Source: Deinococcus taeanensis
Lineage (GTDB): Bacteria > Deinococcota > Deinococci > Deinococcales > Deinococcaceae
Length of the DNA stretch: 64,000 nt
Reading direction: 5' to 3'
Assembly: GCF_020229735.1 (NCBI RefSeq)
Contig: NZ_CP083455.1
Coordinates: 461,001-525,000, forward strand
Shown here in pieces: positions 18,059 to 27,713 of the stretch. The stretch's first letter is position 1, and every line of letters begins with the position of its first letter. The notes beneath the pieces are model-generated. The model did no database searches. It worked only from the letters and a program-made list of their open reading frames with translations, and was not told the DNA's origin. A program made the position numbers and the translations under genes.

Positions 18059-19078
18059 TCAGCGGGACTTGGGGTCCAGCGCGTCGCGCAGACCATCGCC
18101 AAACAGGTTGAACGCCAGGCTGAACAGCACGATGAACACAGCGGGGTACACCAGGGTGTACCAGTACTCGGGTTTCAGCCAGGCGCGGGCTGCGTCGACC
18201 AGCTGACCCCATTCCGCGAAACCAGGCTCGAAGCCCAGGCCCAGGAAGGACAGGCCGGCGATGCCCAGCGGCACGGTTGCCAGGTCCAGCACTGCAGTCG
18301 TGAAGACCGCGGCGATGCTGTTGGGCACCACGTGCTTCATGATCAGGCGGGGGTCACGGGCGCCCAGGCTGCGGGCGGCGTCCACGTACTCCAGCTGCCG
18401 GGTGCGCAGGACCTCGCCGCGGATCAGGCGGGCGTAGGAGGCCCAGCCGGTGACGCAGGACGCCACGATGATCGGAATCGTCGGGTCGTAGTCTCCTGCG
18501 CCGCTTTGCAGGCGGGCACGCAGGATGGTCAGGATGACCACGGTGAGGATCAAGGGCGGCAGGGAGAACAGCACGTCGATGAAGCGCTGAATCAGGTTGT
18601 CGAGCCAGCCGCCGTAGTAGCCGCTGATGGCGCCGAGAATCACACCGATGACGAGGGTAATGCCGACGATGATGAACGACATTTTCAGTGCGGTTCGGGT
18701 GCCCCAGACCAGGCCATAGAAGATGTTGTAGCCGTTCACGGTGCCGAACGGCGCTTCGGCGCTGGGCGCGCTGGGCCGCTGCTGGAAGCTGAGGCGCTCC
18801 GTGCGGTAGCAGCTGTCGGGCGGCGCGAAGACAGCCTGCCAGAAGGCGCCGCCGCCGGGGTTGTACACCTGGCTGGCTTCGGTGATGTTCAGGTCACGCA
18901 GGCAGTTGCCGCTGGGCCTGGCGATCAGCGGAGCGAACACGGCGAGCAGGGCAAACAGCAGCGTGATGATCAGGCCGGTGATGGCCAGCGGGTTACGGCG
19001 CAGCTTGCGGACCGCAGGGCTGGTCCAGAACTGCTTGAAGCTGCTGCGGTCCTTTGAGGGGGTCAGGGCGACGGTCAT
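18059..19078 (-). CDS. Oligopeptide/dipeptide ABC permease, DppC/OppC type
   Basis: A 339-residue inner-membrane permease subunit, last gene of a three-gene import operon. The N-terminal OppC_N segment ([20 protein letters not shown]), five or six membrane helices and the EAA loop contacting the ATPase ([24 protein letters not shown]) are present. About 100 residues between the first helix and the core form a periplasmic insertion with a Cys (LRDLN, DSCYRTE). It starts 37 bp after the DppB-like gene. No ATPase gene follows; the operon ends at a terminator. Confidence 0.92.
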   Translation of the reverse strand: MTVALTPSKDRSSFKQFWTSPAVRKLRRNPLAITGLIITLLFALLAVFAPLIARPSGNCLRDLNITEASQVYNPGGGAFWQAVFAPPDSCYRTERLSFQQRPSAPSAEAPFGTVNGYNIFYGLVWGTRTALKMSFIIVGITLVIGVILGAISGYYGGWLDNLIQRFIDVLFSLPPLILTVVILTILRARLQSGAGDYDPTIPIIVASCVTGWASYARLIRGEVLRTRQLEYVDAARSLGARDPRLIMKHVVPNSIAAVFTTAVLDLATVPLGIAGLSFLGLGFEPGFAEWGQLVDAARAWLKPEYWYTLVYPAVFIVLFSLAFNLFGDGLRDALDPKSR

Positions 19079-19115
19079 GCGGTCCTCCGGCGCAGGGGGG
19101 AGAGGAAGCGGAACA

Positions 19116-20138
19116 TCAGTCGAACCTCACGCGGGGGTCGATCACGCCGTACAGGACGTCCACAATGGTGCTGACCACGACGACGATCACGGCAGTCAGC
19201 ATGGCAAAGCCCAGAACGGCAGCGAGATCCACACCCACGGCCGCCTGAACCACCCATTGGCCTACGCCGGGGAAGGCGAAGATCGTTTCGGTGATGAGCG
19301 AGCCGCCGAGCAGGCCGATGATCAGGAAGCCGCCCAGCGTCACGATGCTGAGCAGTGCGTTGCGGCGGGCATGCTTGTTGTTCACCACGCGTGGCGTGAG
19401 GCCCTTGGCGCGCGCGGTGCGCACGTAGTCACTGGTGAGCGCTTCGAGCATGTTGTTGCGCATCACCTTGATCAGGCTGGCGCTCAGCACGATGATGAGC
19501 GTCAGGGCGGGCAGCAGCATGTGTTGCAGGGCGTCCCAGGTGATGTCCCAACGGCCGTTCAGAGCGGCATCCACAGTCAGCAGGCCGGTGTAGTGCTTGA
19601 TGTCACCCAGCGCGAAGGTGTTCAGCACGTTGACCTGCCCGGCGCCGGGCAGCCAGCCCAGATACGCGTAGAACACGGCAAGCAACAGGATGCCCACCAC
19701 AAATGATGGCAGCGAGTAGCCCAGGACGACCAGCACCCGCAGCAGCTGGTCGATGAACCGGTCCTTGTGCAGGGCGCTGAGCGTGCCGAGCCAGATGCTG
19801 AGCAGCAGGATCGGAATGGCCGTGACGATGGTCAGCTCGATGGTGCGCGGCAGGCGTTCCTTGATCGTGACAAGCACGTCCTGACTGCTGGCCTTGGAGT
19901 AGCCAAGGTCACCCTGAAGGGTGCTGCCCAGCCAGCGACTGTACTGGACAGGGAAGGGGTCCCGCAGTCCGCGTTGCTCGATGATCTGTTCCAGGCGCGC
20001 AGCCTGCTGTTCACTGCGGATGTACGGCGCGGCGCGCTGCTCGGGGGTGAGCAGTTGCGTCAGGCCAACGATCATCAGGGAGAGGACGAGCATCACCACA
20101 GGAATCTGGATGAGTCGCCGCACGATGAAATTAAGCAT
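19116..20138 (-). CDS. Oligopeptide/dipeptide ABC permease, DppB/OppB type
   Basis: A 340-residue permease with the typical N-terminal helix ([19 protein letters not shown]), five further helices and the EAA motif [20 protein letters not shown]. It pairs with the DppC-like subunit downstream to form the peptide channel. It lies 282 bp after the substrate-binding protein gene, behind an internal terminator-like hairpin, which should lower permease synthesis relative to the binding protein. Confidence 0.92.
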   Translation of the reverse strand: MLNFIVRRLIQIPVVMLVLSLMIVGLTQLLTPEQRAAPYIRSEQQAARLEQIIEQRGLRDPFPVQYSRWLGSTLQGDLGYSKASSQDVLVTIKERLPRTIELTIVTAIPILLLSIWLGTLSALHKDRFIDQLLRVLVVLGYSLPSFVVGILLLAVFYAYLGWLPGAGQVNVLNTFALGDIKHYTGLLTVDAALNGRWDITWDALQHMLLPALTLIIVLSASLIKVMRNNMLEALTSDYVRTARAKGLTPRVVNNKHARRNALLSIVTLGGFLIIGLLGGSLITETIFAFPGVGQWVVQAAVGVDLAAVLGFAMLTAVIVVVVSTIVDVLYGVIDPRVRFD

Positions 20139-20360
20139 GAGGGCCTCGGTGGGAAGTCTCCCGGCGGTCAGGTCACGGTTGACCGGGGCGGGAGGGAAGA
20201 GGGTGAAGAGCGAACTGTGTCTAAGACTGGGCGCTGAGGTGTAATCCGCCCGCTAGCGTATCCAAAACCCCTGTAGAACGCAAAGTATGCGGGGGGGTCG
20301 TCCCGGTATAGAGAACCTGTCCGGCGCGCAATCCGGCCTGGTTTCACTGTCTGGCACGGG

Positions 20361-20387
20361 AAAAGGGCAGCCCGGTCGGGGCTGCCC
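20361..20387 (-). terminator. Internal terminator between binding protein and permease genes
   Basis: On the minus strand a GGGCAGCCC stem (20379-20387 with 20365-20373, 5-nt loop) is followed by TTTT. It sits 33 bp after the binding-protein stop and is probably a partial terminator. Confidence 0.7.
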
Positions 20388-20420
20388 TGCCTGCCGCGCA
20401 GGTGAGTGCGGGCGGGTGAT

Positions 20421-22142
20421 TTACTTCTTGCTGAGTTCCTTCCAGAAGGTGCCGGTGGCGCCGAAGGAAATCATGGGGTTGTAGTTGCTGGCGCTCACGC
20501 CGACGAGGCTGTCGCGCACGAAGGTGTAGTTCACGGGCGCGGGGATCAGGATGTACGGGGCCTGCTCGTGGGCCTTCTTGGCGACCAGGCTGTACAGGCG
20601 GTTACGCTCGGCCGTATTGACGGTGTTGCGGGCCTGCTCGAGCCACTTGTCAACCTGGGCGTCCTTCCAGTTGTTGCGGGGGAAGTAGTAGCCGTTGCTG
20701 CTGTAGAAGGTGTACATGAAGTTGTCCGGGTCGGCGTAGTCGGGCGCCCAGGCCAGGATGACCATGGCTTCCTTGCCGTCCTTGGAGTCCTTCAGCATTT
20801 CGCTCCACTGCTTGGCCTGAATGTTGATCCGGAACTTGGGGTTCAGGGCTTCAACGTTCTTCTTCATCATTTCCACGGCCGTCTGGGCGGCCACGCTGCC
20901 GGCGCGGTAGTTCGCGGTCAGCGTGAAGCCGTTCTTCCAGACCTGGCCGCCCCAGGCGCGCTGGAAGGCCTGCTTGGCCTTGGCCGCGTCAAAGTCATAG
21001 GTGCTGACCTTGGGGTCGTAGCCCGGGAAGGATTCGGGGAGCAGCATGGTGCGCTGTTTGCCCTTGCCTTTCTGCACGTCCTTGATGTACTGGTCGTAGT
21101 CGAAGGAGTAGCTGAAGCCGCGGCGGACGTTGGCGTCCTTGAAGAAGTTCGCGGGAATCCCCTTGCCGTCCAGTTTGCCGCTGCCGAGCAGACCGGTATT
21201 CTTGATGTTCTCGTTCATGAAGAACGCGCCGGCGGTGGTGTTGGGCAGGTTGTCGATCCACAGCACGCCGGGTTTGCCCCGGACCTGCTCTTCGTCCACG
21301 GCGCGGCCACCACCGTCGATGATGTCGGCGTCACCCTTCAGGAAGGCCTGCTGGCGGGCCGCCAGTTCCGAGACCTTCTGAATCACGACGTTCTTGATGG
21401 CCGGCTTCTTGCCCCAGTAACCGTCAAAGGCAGTCAGCAGGGTGGCGTTGGAGTCCTTACGAACCAGTTTGTACGCGCCGGTGCCGCTGGGCTGCTGGGC
21501 CAGCTTGCTGTTGGTCAGGTCCTTGCCGATCCAGTCCTTCCAGGTGGCTTCCTTGCCGTTCCATTCGCCCAGTTCGGCGGCATGCTTGGCGTCCACAATG
21601 CTCTGGCCGGAGAAAGCGAGTTTCGCCAGGAAGGCGGGGTCAACGCTGGGAAGCGTGAAGACAAGCTGACCGGCGCTGGTGCACTCGATGGCCTTGTCGA
21701 TGCGGGCCCAGGTGATGGTCTTGTCGTCGGCGGCGTTGGCGCCGGTGCCCAGGAGGCTTTCGGCGATGAACCAGTTGCCGGATTCGGCGCTGTTGGTCAC
21801 GAGGTTGCGCTCGAAGCTGTACTCGGCGTCAGCGCAGGTGAAGGTGTTGCCGCTGTGGAACTTCACACCTTTGCGCAGATCGAAGGTGTAGGTCTTGCCG
21901 CCGTTGCTGATGGTCCACTTGGTGGCCAGCAGGGGCTCGAGTTTGGTCAGGCTGGCGCCGCTGTAGGTCAGCAGGGTCTCGTACATGTTCTCGACAACTT
22001 CGCCAGAGGCGGTGTCGTAGGTGACGCCGGGGTCCAGGGTGGGGATGTCAGAGGAGGTCTGGTAGACCAGGGTGTCCTTAGGAGCCGCGGCCAGGGCCGA
22101 GGTCAGGGTGAGCAGGGTGGCAAGTGCAGCAATTTTTTTCAT
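20421..22142 (-). CDS. Peptide ABC transporter substrate-binding protein (DppA/OppA type)
   Basis: A 573-residue periplasmic binding protein of solute-binding family 5. An N-terminal Sec signal ([20 protein letters not shown]) is followed by [25 protein letters not shown], the family's opening motif, then [23 protein letters not shown]. There is no lipobox Cys, so it is a free secreted protein rather than a lipoprotein. ATG 22142 is preceded by GGAGGATCA. A TATGAT box at 22230-22235 (complementary strand) is a possible -10. First gene of the permease operon; specificity cannot be read beyond peptides or similar oligomers. Confidence 0.93.
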   Translation of the reverse strand: MKKIAALATLLTLTSALAAAPKDTLVYQTSSDIPTLDPGVTYDTASGEVVENMYETLLTYSGASLTKLEPLLATKWTISNGGKTYTFDLRKGVKFHSGNTFTCADAEYSFERNLVTNSAESGNWFIAESLLGTGANAADDKTITWARIDKAIECTSAGQLVFTLPSVDPAFLAKLAFSGQSIVDAKHAAELGEWNGKEATWKDWIGKDLTNSKLAQQPSGTGAYKLVRKDSNATLLTAFDGYWGKKPAIKNVVIQKVSELAARQQAFLKGDADIIDGGGRAVDEEQVRGKPGVLWIDNLPNTTAGAFFMNENIKNTGLLGSGKLDGKGIPANFFKDANVRRGFSYSFDYDQYIKDVQKGKGKQRTMLLPESFPGYDPKVSTYDFDAAKAKQAFQRAWGGQVWKNGFTLTANYRAGSVAAQTAVEMMKKNVEALNPKFRINIQAKQWSEMLKDSKDGKEAMVILAWAPDYADPDNFMYTFYSSNGYYFPRNNWKDAQVDKWLEQARNTVNTAERNRLYSLVAKKAHEQAPYILIPAPVNYTFVRDSLVGVSASNYNPMISFGATGTFWKELSKK

Positions 22143-22441
22143 TGATCCTCCGAAAGGTACTTCGACAACCGGCGCGGGACTGCGTGTGCAGGGACTCGCG
22201 CCGTGTTGTCTGGGGGTTGATCGGTGGGCATCATAGCGCACCGTTTCGTGCTGTGGTGTGACGTTCACCCGCTGCCACACGCCAGGACGCCAGGGATAAT
22301 TCGTGGTGGTGCTGAGAATTCGCCGCTGTCTATCTTTATACAGTCCAAGAAGTCTGGACAGTACTGCTCGTGCTTCACAGGCGTATGGTACGGCACTTGC
22401 TGTCCATGTGTACGCCCGAAAGGCATGACATACTGCGCCGC

Positions 22442-23461
22442 GTGAAGAAGCGCATCCTGCTGCTGGCCGGTGGTCAGTCCGGTGAACATGAGGTTAGCCT
22501 CCAGAGTGCCCGCAGTGTCCTGAAGGCGCTTCCCCGCGACCAGTTCGACGTGACGCCCGTGGTGATCAGCAAGCAGGGCCGCTGGCTGCCCCCCACCGAG
22601 ACGCAGCGGGCCCTGGAAAGCGGAGAGGCGCCCGTCGGCGGCGACCTTGTGCTGCACCGCGCGGCCAGCGCCGAGGGGTACGACGCAGTTTTTCCCTTGC
22701 TGCACGGCCCGATGGGTGAGGACGGAACCGTTCAGGGCCTCCTGACCCTGGCCGGAATTCCTTTCGTGGGCAGCGGCGTGCTGGGTTCTGCTGTCAGCAT
22801 GGACAAGGTCATGACCAAACAGGTGCTGGCGTCCGCGGGCATCGCCCAGGTGGCGTGGCGGCTCGCGGTCCGCCGCGAGTGGCAGCAGGAACCCACTCGC
22901 GTGCGGGCCGTTGCCGCGGAACTGGGCTTTCCCCTGTTCGTGAAACCAGCGAACCTGGGCTCCAGCGTGGGCATCAGCAAGGTGAATTCTCCCGCCGAGC
23001 TGGACGGCGCGCTGAATCTGGCATTCAGCCTGGACCGCCGCGTGATTCTGGAAGCCATGACCAGCCACCGGCCACGTGAGGTGGAGGTCGGCATTCTGGG
23101 CAATGACGCGCCGGTCGCCAGCCCGGTGGGCGAGCTGCAGTTCGAAGCGGAATTCTACGATTACGAAACGAAGTACACCGAGGGGCGGGCGACCATGCAC
23201 ATCCCAGCCCCCCTGCCGGCCGGCGTGGCCGAGCAGGTGCGTGAGACAGCGCTGCGGGCTTTCCGGGCCCTGGACTGTGCAGGGCTGGCCCGCATTGACT
23301 TCTTCTTCGTGGAGGAGACCGGCGAACTGCTGCTGAACGAGGTGAATACCATGCCGGGCTTCACCACCACGAGCATGTACCCGAAGCTTTTTGAGGCAGC
23401 TGGACTTGGATACAGTGAACTGGTGACGAGGCTGGTGACGCTGGCACTCGAGGAGCGTTGA
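22442..23461 (+). CDS. ddl: D-alanine--D-alanine ligase
   Basis: A 339-residue ATP-grasp ligase making D-Ala-D-Ala for peptidoglycan. Motifs: [55 protein letters not shown], and C-terminal RIDFFF with [12 protein letters not shown] (Mg2+/ATP site). The start is GTG 22442, 7 nt downstream of a CATACT -10 box, so probably leaderless; the frame stays open upstream but without similarity. It is divergent from the oligopeptide operon. Confidence 0.95.
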   Translation: MKKRILLLAGGQSGEHEVSLQSARSVLKALPRDQFDVTPVVISKQGRWLPPTETQRALESGEAPVGGDLVLHRAASAEGYDAVFPLLHGPMGEDGTVQGLLTLAGIPFVGSGVLGSAVSMDKVMTKQVLASAGIAQVAWRLAVRREWQQEPTRVRAVAAELGFPLFVKPANLGSSVGISKVNSPAELDGALNLAFSLDRRVILEAMTSHRPREVEVGILGNDAPVASPVGELQFEAEFYDYETKYTEGRATMHIPAPLPAGVAEQVRETALRAFRALDCAGLARIDFFFVEETGELLLNEVNTMPGFTTTSMYPKLFEAAGLGYSELVTRLVTLALEER

Positions 23462-23547
23462 ATCACTGAGCGTAGCAGCGTGAAACGTGAGCTGTAGGAT
23501 GTCCTTGCCATATTAGTCCGACTGGCTCCCAAGGCCCCCCCAGGACC

Positions 23548-24576
23548 CTGGCGCTCACGGGGCACCTCGAGCACCTCACCAAACGCTACGCGCCGGGCCT
23601 GCCGCCCGTCGTTCATGACCTGAATCTCAGTGTGCTTCCGGGCGAACTCCTGACGCTGCTCGGCCCCAGCGGGTGTGGCAAGACCACCACCCTGCGCCTG
23701 ATCGCCGGCCTGGAACGTCCCGACAGCGGCGCTGTGCACCTCGCCGGAAAGAACGTTACCGTGCCGTTCACGCCCCCCGAGCGGCGCGGCGTGGGTCTCG
23801 TGTTTCAGGACTACGCGCTGTTTCCGCACCTGAGCGTACTGGGCAACGTCCTGTTCGGGCTGCGACACCTGCCGCGCGCCGCGCGCCTGCCGCGTGCCCG
23901 CGAAACGCTGGCCCTGGTTGGCCTGACCGTGTTCGAGACCCGCCGCCCGGACCAGTTGAGCGGCGGGCAGCAGCAGCGCGTGGCCCTCGCACGCGCCCTG
24001 GCCCCCCGCCCAGGCGTGCTGCTGCTGGACGAACCATTCAGCAACCTTGACGCGCAGCTGCGTCACGCCACCCGGCAGGAGGTGCGCGCCATCCTCCGTG
24101 CGAGCGGCACCACGGCCATCCTCGTCACGCATGACCAGGAAGAAGCGCTGGCCTTCAGTGACCGCATTGTGCTTATGTGCGCCAGGCAGGCCGAACAGAT
24201 CGGTACGCCCCACGGGGTGTACACGCAGCCCCGTACGGCGTTCGTGGCGAACTTCCTGGGCCGCAGCAACCTGCTCTCCGGCACCGCCGAGCACCTCACG
24301 GCCCGGACCGCGCTGGGCCCGGTTGCGCTCAGTGAACCGCGCAGTGGCCCTGTGCTGGTCAGCGTGCGTCCCGAGCACCTGCGCTTCACAGACGATCCAG
24401 GCGCACCGGAAGTCACCATCCTGGCCCGCGAGTTCAAAGGCCACGACGTCACGGACACCGTGGGCCTGGCCGGCCAGCAGCAGGAACTGCTCGTGCATGG
24501 TCCCAGCGACGACGTACGTGCCGAGGGGAGCCGCGCCCGCCTGCTGGTCACGCACCCGGCCCGCGCCGTTCAGTAA
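23548..24576 (+). CDS. ABC transporter ATP-binding protein (PotA/FbpC type), no canonical start codon
   Basis: ATPase of the spermidine/iron/sulfate importer class. Walker A is GPSGCGKTT, Q-loop VFQDYALFPH, signature LSGGQQQRVALARAL, Walker B VLLLDEPFSNLD and H-loop VTHD, with a C-terminal TOBE-like regulatory region. The conserved N-terminus (HLEHLTKRYAPG) is clearly translated from before 23632, yet the frame back to its stop at 23488 has no ATG, GTG or TTG. I place the start at CTG 23548 (342 residues). ATT 23512, 11 nt after a TAGGAT box at 23495-23500, is an alternative. A frameshift at the seven-C run near 23535-23541 is a third option. No permease or binding protein is adjacent. Confidence 0.8.
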   Translation: MALTGHLEHLTKRYAPGLPPVVHDLNLSVLPGELLTLLGPSGCGKTTTLRLIAGLERPDSGAVHLAGKNVTVPFTPPERRGVGLVFQDYALFPHLSVLGNVLFGLRHLPRAARLPRARETLALVGLTVFETRRPDQLSGGQQQRVALARALAPRPGVLLLDEPFSNLDAQLRHATRQEVRAILRASGTTAILVTHDQEEALAFSDRIVLMCARQAEQIGTPHGVYTQPRTAFVANFLGRSNLLSGTAEHLTARTALGPVALSEPRSGPVLVSVRPEHLRFTDDPGAPEVTILAREFKGHDVTDTVGLAGQQQELLVHGPSDDVRAEGSRARLLVTHPARAVQ

Positions 24577-24714
24577 CGCCCAGGTTCAACCTTCAGGGAG
24601 GCCCTGTGAAGCCTAAAGGTCAGCTCAGGCACGCCCCGCACAGCCGTTCCTAGAATGGCTTGAGGGACCAGGACCGCACCGGCGGACCGGCATCAAGCAG
24701 TGAAAGGGGCGCAC

Positions 24715-25608
24715 ATGGACTGGAAAAATCTTCCCGGGAGTGGCGGGAACGTCGAGAGTCGTCAGGGCGGGGGCGGTTTGCCTGGCGGGGGCATTGCGGT
24801 CGGCGGCGTGGGCGGTCTGATCATTGCGCTGATCGCCATGTTCTTCGGCATAGATCCCGGTGCCATCCTGGGGGGCGGCAACGGAAGCTCCCCACAGAGT
24901 CAGACGCAACAGGGCCAGACGCAACAGGGTCAGACGCAGCAGGCGCAGCCTGCCGCGGACGACGAGGTCTATCAGTTCATCAACCAGATTTACCGCAGCA
25001 CCAACCTCGTCTGGGACAACGTCTTCCAGGCCGCTGGGCGCACCTACACCGATCCCCGGCTGGTGCGTTACAACCGCGGCACGGCCACTGGCTGCGGGCA
25101 GGCCAACAGCGCCGTCGGCCCCTTTTACTGTCCGGCCGACCAGTCGATCTACCTGGACACCAGTTTCTTCGCCACCATGCAGCAGCGTCTGGGGGGCGGG
25201 GGTGACTTCGCGTACGCTTACGTAATCGCCCATGAGGTTGGTCACCACGTGCAGAACGAACTTGGCATCGCTGATCAGGTCGGGCGTCGCCAGCGCAGCG
25301 CCCGCACCGAGGCCGAAGCCAACAGCTACAGCGTACGTCTCGAACTTCAGGCGGACTGCTTCGCGGGCGTGTGGGGCAACAAAACCCAGCAGGACGCCAA
25401 GCTGACCCAGTCGGACGTGCAGGAGGCCGTCCGGACTGCTGAGGCCATCGGTGACGATAACCTGCAGCGTCAGGGGCAGGGGCGCGTCGTGCCGGATTCC
25501 TTCACGCACGGCAGCGCCGCGCAGCGCGTGAAGTGGTTCATGACCGGCTTCAAGGGCGGCGACCCCAACAGCTGCGACACCTTTAGCGTGAACGCCAGTC
25601 AGCTGTAA
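24715..25608 (+). CDS. YpfJ-type neutral zinc metallopeptidase
   Basis: A 297-residue membrane-anchored protein of the zinc-peptidase family PF04228. One N-terminal transmembrane helix ([15 protein letters not shown]) precedes a Gln-rich linker, then the catalytic domain: [24 protein letters not shown], the zinc-binding HEVGHH, and [13 protein letters not shown], whose Glu/Asp could be the third ligand. The linker holds three 15-bp direct repeats (24901-24945, QTQQG units). The active domain should lie outside the cytoplasm. ATG 24715 has a GAAAGGGG stretch upstream. Substrate unknown. Confidence 0.88.
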   Translation: MDWKNLPGSGGNVESRQGGGGLPGGGIAVGGVGGLIIALIAMFFGIDPGAILGGGNGSSPQSQTQQGQTQQGQTQQAQPAADDEVYQFINQIYRSTNLVWDNVFQAAGRTYTDPRLVRYNRGTATGCGQANSAVGPFYCPADQSIYLDTSFFATMQQRLGGGGDFAYAYVIAHEVGHHVQNELGIADQVGRRQRSARTEAEANSYSVRLELQADCFAGVWGNKTQQDAKLTQSDVQEAVRTAEAIGDDNLQRQGQGRVVPDSFTHGSAAQRVKWFMTGFKGGDPNSCDTFSVNASQL

Positions 25609-25679
25609 GTGTTCAGGCCAGCGGGTGGGGCGTGAGGTGAATCACCTCGCGCCCTGCGTTTATGCGCTTTGCTGTTTCC

Positions 25680-26351
25680 ATGAGTGAGTGGGAGGTGGCC
25701 GGGGTGCCCGTCGAGATTAAACGCAGCGCCCGCCGCCGGACTGTCGCGGTGCAGGTCCGGCCTGGGGCGGTGACACTGTTCGCGCCGCACCGCGTGAGTC
25801 TGCAGGACCTGCGCAGCCTTCTGGACGACCGGCGCGAATGGGTAGCTGGGCACCTCGCGGGCTACGCTGCCCGCCCCCCTGCCCGGGTCGCGTTGCATGA
25901 CGGTCAGATTCTGCCGTTCCTGAACGACACCCTGACGGTCCGCCTGGACCCTGCGCGGCGCGCCGCCCGGCGTGACGGAGCCACACTTCTGCTGCCCCTG
26001 AATGATCCGGAGACCGCCCTGAGGTACTGGACGCGCCGCGCCTGTACCGCTCCTTACCGCGCGCTGGTTCAGGATTACGCCGCGCAGCTGGGCGCTGCGC
26101 CCCGCCTGGGCCGCGTGCTGGTGAGTGACACGCAGTCGCGCTGGGGCAGTTGCACCGCCAGCGGCGATATCCGTCTGCACTGGAAACTCAGCCGCGCGCC
26201 TCTGCCGGTCCTGCAGTACGTGGCCCTGCACGAAGCGGCGCACCTGCTGGAACTGAATCACTCTGCCCGCTACTGGGCGCACGTGCAGCGCGTAATGCCC
26301 GAGTGGTCGCAACACCGCGCCTGGCTGCGTGACCATGGTCATACGCTCTGA
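25680..26351 (+). CDS. YgjP-like M48-type metallopeptidase
   Basis: A 223-residue member of the YgjP/DUF45 family. The metal-binding HEAAHLLELNHSARYW motif, typical of the family, lies near the C-terminus, preceded by SRWGSCTASGDIRLHWKL. The N-terminal RSARRRTVAVQVRPGAVTLFAP also matches the family pattern. The cellular target is unknown. ATG 25680 was chosen because TTTGCT lies about 6 nt upstream as a possible -10; ATG 25662 is an alternative. A terminator follows within 15 bp. Confidence 0.9.
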   Translation: MSEWEVAGVPVEIKRSARRRTVAVQVRPGAVTLFAPHRVSLQDLRSLLDDRREWVAGHLAGYAARPPARVALHDGQILPFLNDTLTVRLDPARRAARRDGATLLLPLNDPETALRYWTRRACTAPYRALVQDYAAQLGAAPRLGRVLVSDTQSRWGSCTASGDIRLHWKLSRAPLPVLQYVALHEAAHLLELNHSARYWAHVQRVMPEWSQHRAWLRDHGHTL

Positions 26352-26361
26352 GCTGAACGGA

Positions 26362-26390
26362 GCACCTCCCTTCAAGGTGAAGGGAGGTGC
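26362..26390. terminator. Bidirectional terminator hairpin
   Basis: GCACCTCCCTTCA with its complement forms a 13-bp perfect stem with an AGG loop between two convergent genes. Confidence 0.8.
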
Positions 26391-26395
26391 AGGCG

Positions 26396-26602
26396 TTACA
26401 TAGCAGGCATCGGTTCCGGCATGCCTGGCGTGTCGGGATTGGGCGTCGGGTGAGGCTCCGGGAGGCCCGGAGTGTCCGGGTTTACGGGCGGGTCCATCAT
26501 GGGACCGCTGTCGCCTGCGCCGGGCATCTGCTCAGGCATAGGGGCGGGCATATCGGTCGGCTCACTGGCCGGGGCGGGCGGGCGATCGTAGGGGCCGGTC
26601 AT
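26396..26602 (-). CDS. Proline-rich small protein, 68 residues
   Basis: Low-complexity protein dominated by Pro, Met, Asp and Gly, with a repeated NPDTPG-[LM]-PEP unit (two copies). Predicted to be disordered and acidic. ATG 26602 has a good GGAGG site 6 nt upstream, which argues for translation. A terminator lies just past its stop codon. No homologous domain is known to me. Confidence 0.62.
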   Translation of the reverse strand: MTGPYDRPPAPASEPTDMPAPMPEQMPGAGDSGPMMDPPVNPDTPGLPEPHPTPNPDTPGMPEPMPAM

Positions 26603-26698
26603 GGAGAACCTCCTGAATGGGTCGGGGTGGGGCCTTGGCCTCAGTGTTGGCCGTGATCCTTCAGCGCACAGCTGAGGGCGGTAAAGAGCCCTTCACGG

Positions 26699-27616
26699 CT
26701 AGCGGTCAAACGTCACCAGGAGGGGCCGGTGGTCACTGAGGGCCCAGGGCAGAACCCGGGCGCTGCGGGGCGTGAGGCCGCGGCCCATCACGTGATCGAT
26801 TCTCAGCAGCAGCGGCGGAAAGGTCCAGCCCGGGCCGCGTCCAGCCTGATCGTGGGCGTCTGGCCCGAAGGCCGTGCGAAGCTCGCGGTAGGTCCGCCCG
26901 CGCGGCGGGGTGTTCAGATCACCGCCCAGCAACAGGAGCCCGGGGCTCTGCGCCGCAATGTCTCGCAGGAGCCGGACCTGCTGGTCCCGGGCGTCCCTGG
27001 TGCGGCGAACCCTCTCCAGATCACCCGTGAGCACGGAACTGACCTGCACGGTGCCCAGGTGGGCGTTCACCACGCCCAGCGGCCGGCCCTGCCAGGACAG
27101 GCGGGTGAGCAGCACTTCGCGGCGGTTGGCAGGCAGGGGCCACACCTGCACGTCCAGGAGCGGCAGGCGGGTCAGGGTGGTGACCTCAGCGGCGTGCTCG
27201 GCGCGGTAGCCGGGCAGGGCCGCCGTCAGAAGAGCACGGCCCTCCGGGGTGGCAAACCGTGATTCCTGAAGCAGGATCACATCTGCATTCAGGGCGGCCA
27301 GCGCGCGGCCCAGCTGGATGGGGGTGGCGCGCTGACCCCCCAGGACGTTGAAGGTCACCACGCGCAGCGCCCCCTCCGCCTGGGGCCGCAGGTGCAGCGC
27401 TCCGGCACCCCATGTGGCGACCAGCAGGGCGGCCCAGGCCACCCGCCGGCCTTTCCCGTGCCCGTGCGTCCAGAGCAGGGCAGGAAGCGTGGCGCCCACC
27501 CACAGCAGGGGCGGCGCGTAGGCCAGCAGCAGTGTGGGCAGCGTGCGCTCGCCCGGCCACTCGCCCAGAACCCAGGTGAGCGACGCGAGCAGAAGCGTGA
27601 ACCAGGGCAGAACCAT
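26699..27616 (-). CDS. Membrane-anchored endonuclease/exonuclease/phosphatase-family protein
   Basis: A 305-residue protein with three N-terminal hydrophobic helices (residues ~1-75), then an EEP-fold domain: VVTFNVLGG, VILLQES (metal Glu), GVVNAHLG, LLGGDLNTP (catalytic Asp-Asn), LRIDHV and ALSDHRPLLV (final His). These enzymes cleave phosphodiesters in nucleic acids or phospholipids. With the helices in the membrane, the catalytic domain most likely faces outward. ATG 27616 lies 6 nt after a CAGACT -10-like box. Confidence 0.88.
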   Translation of the reverse strand: MVLPWFTLLLASLTWVLGEWPGERTLPTLLLAYAPPLLWVGATLPALLWTHGHGKGRRVAWAALLVATWGAGALHLRPQAEGALRVVTFNVLGGQRATPIQLGRALAALNADVILLQESRFATPEGRALLTAALPGYRAEHAAEVTTLTRLPLLDVQVWPLPANRREVLLTRLSWQGRPLGVVNAHLGTVQVSSVLTGDLERVRRTRDARDQQVRLLRDIAAQSPGLLLLGGDLNTPPRGRTYRELRTAFGPDAHDQAGRGPGWTFPPLLLRIDHVMGRGLTPRSARVLPWALSDHRPLLVTFDR

Positions 27617-27713
27617 CCGTTCAGTCTGCCTGGGTCGCGGTGATCAGGTCGTCAACCTAAAGCGCAGGGGGCCACTGCGGCTCCCCTGCGTCCGGTGGGT
27701 ACGTGAGCGCGCG

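Noticed and set aside
20406..22145. 579-codon open frame on the plus strand
   Set aside because: Antisense to the peptide-binding protein, whose signal peptide and family motifs are clear.
22343..22359. Inverted repeat GTCCA-N7-TGGAC between ddl and the peptide-binding gene
   Set aside because: Short, and not clearly placed relative to either promoter; not enough to call an operator.
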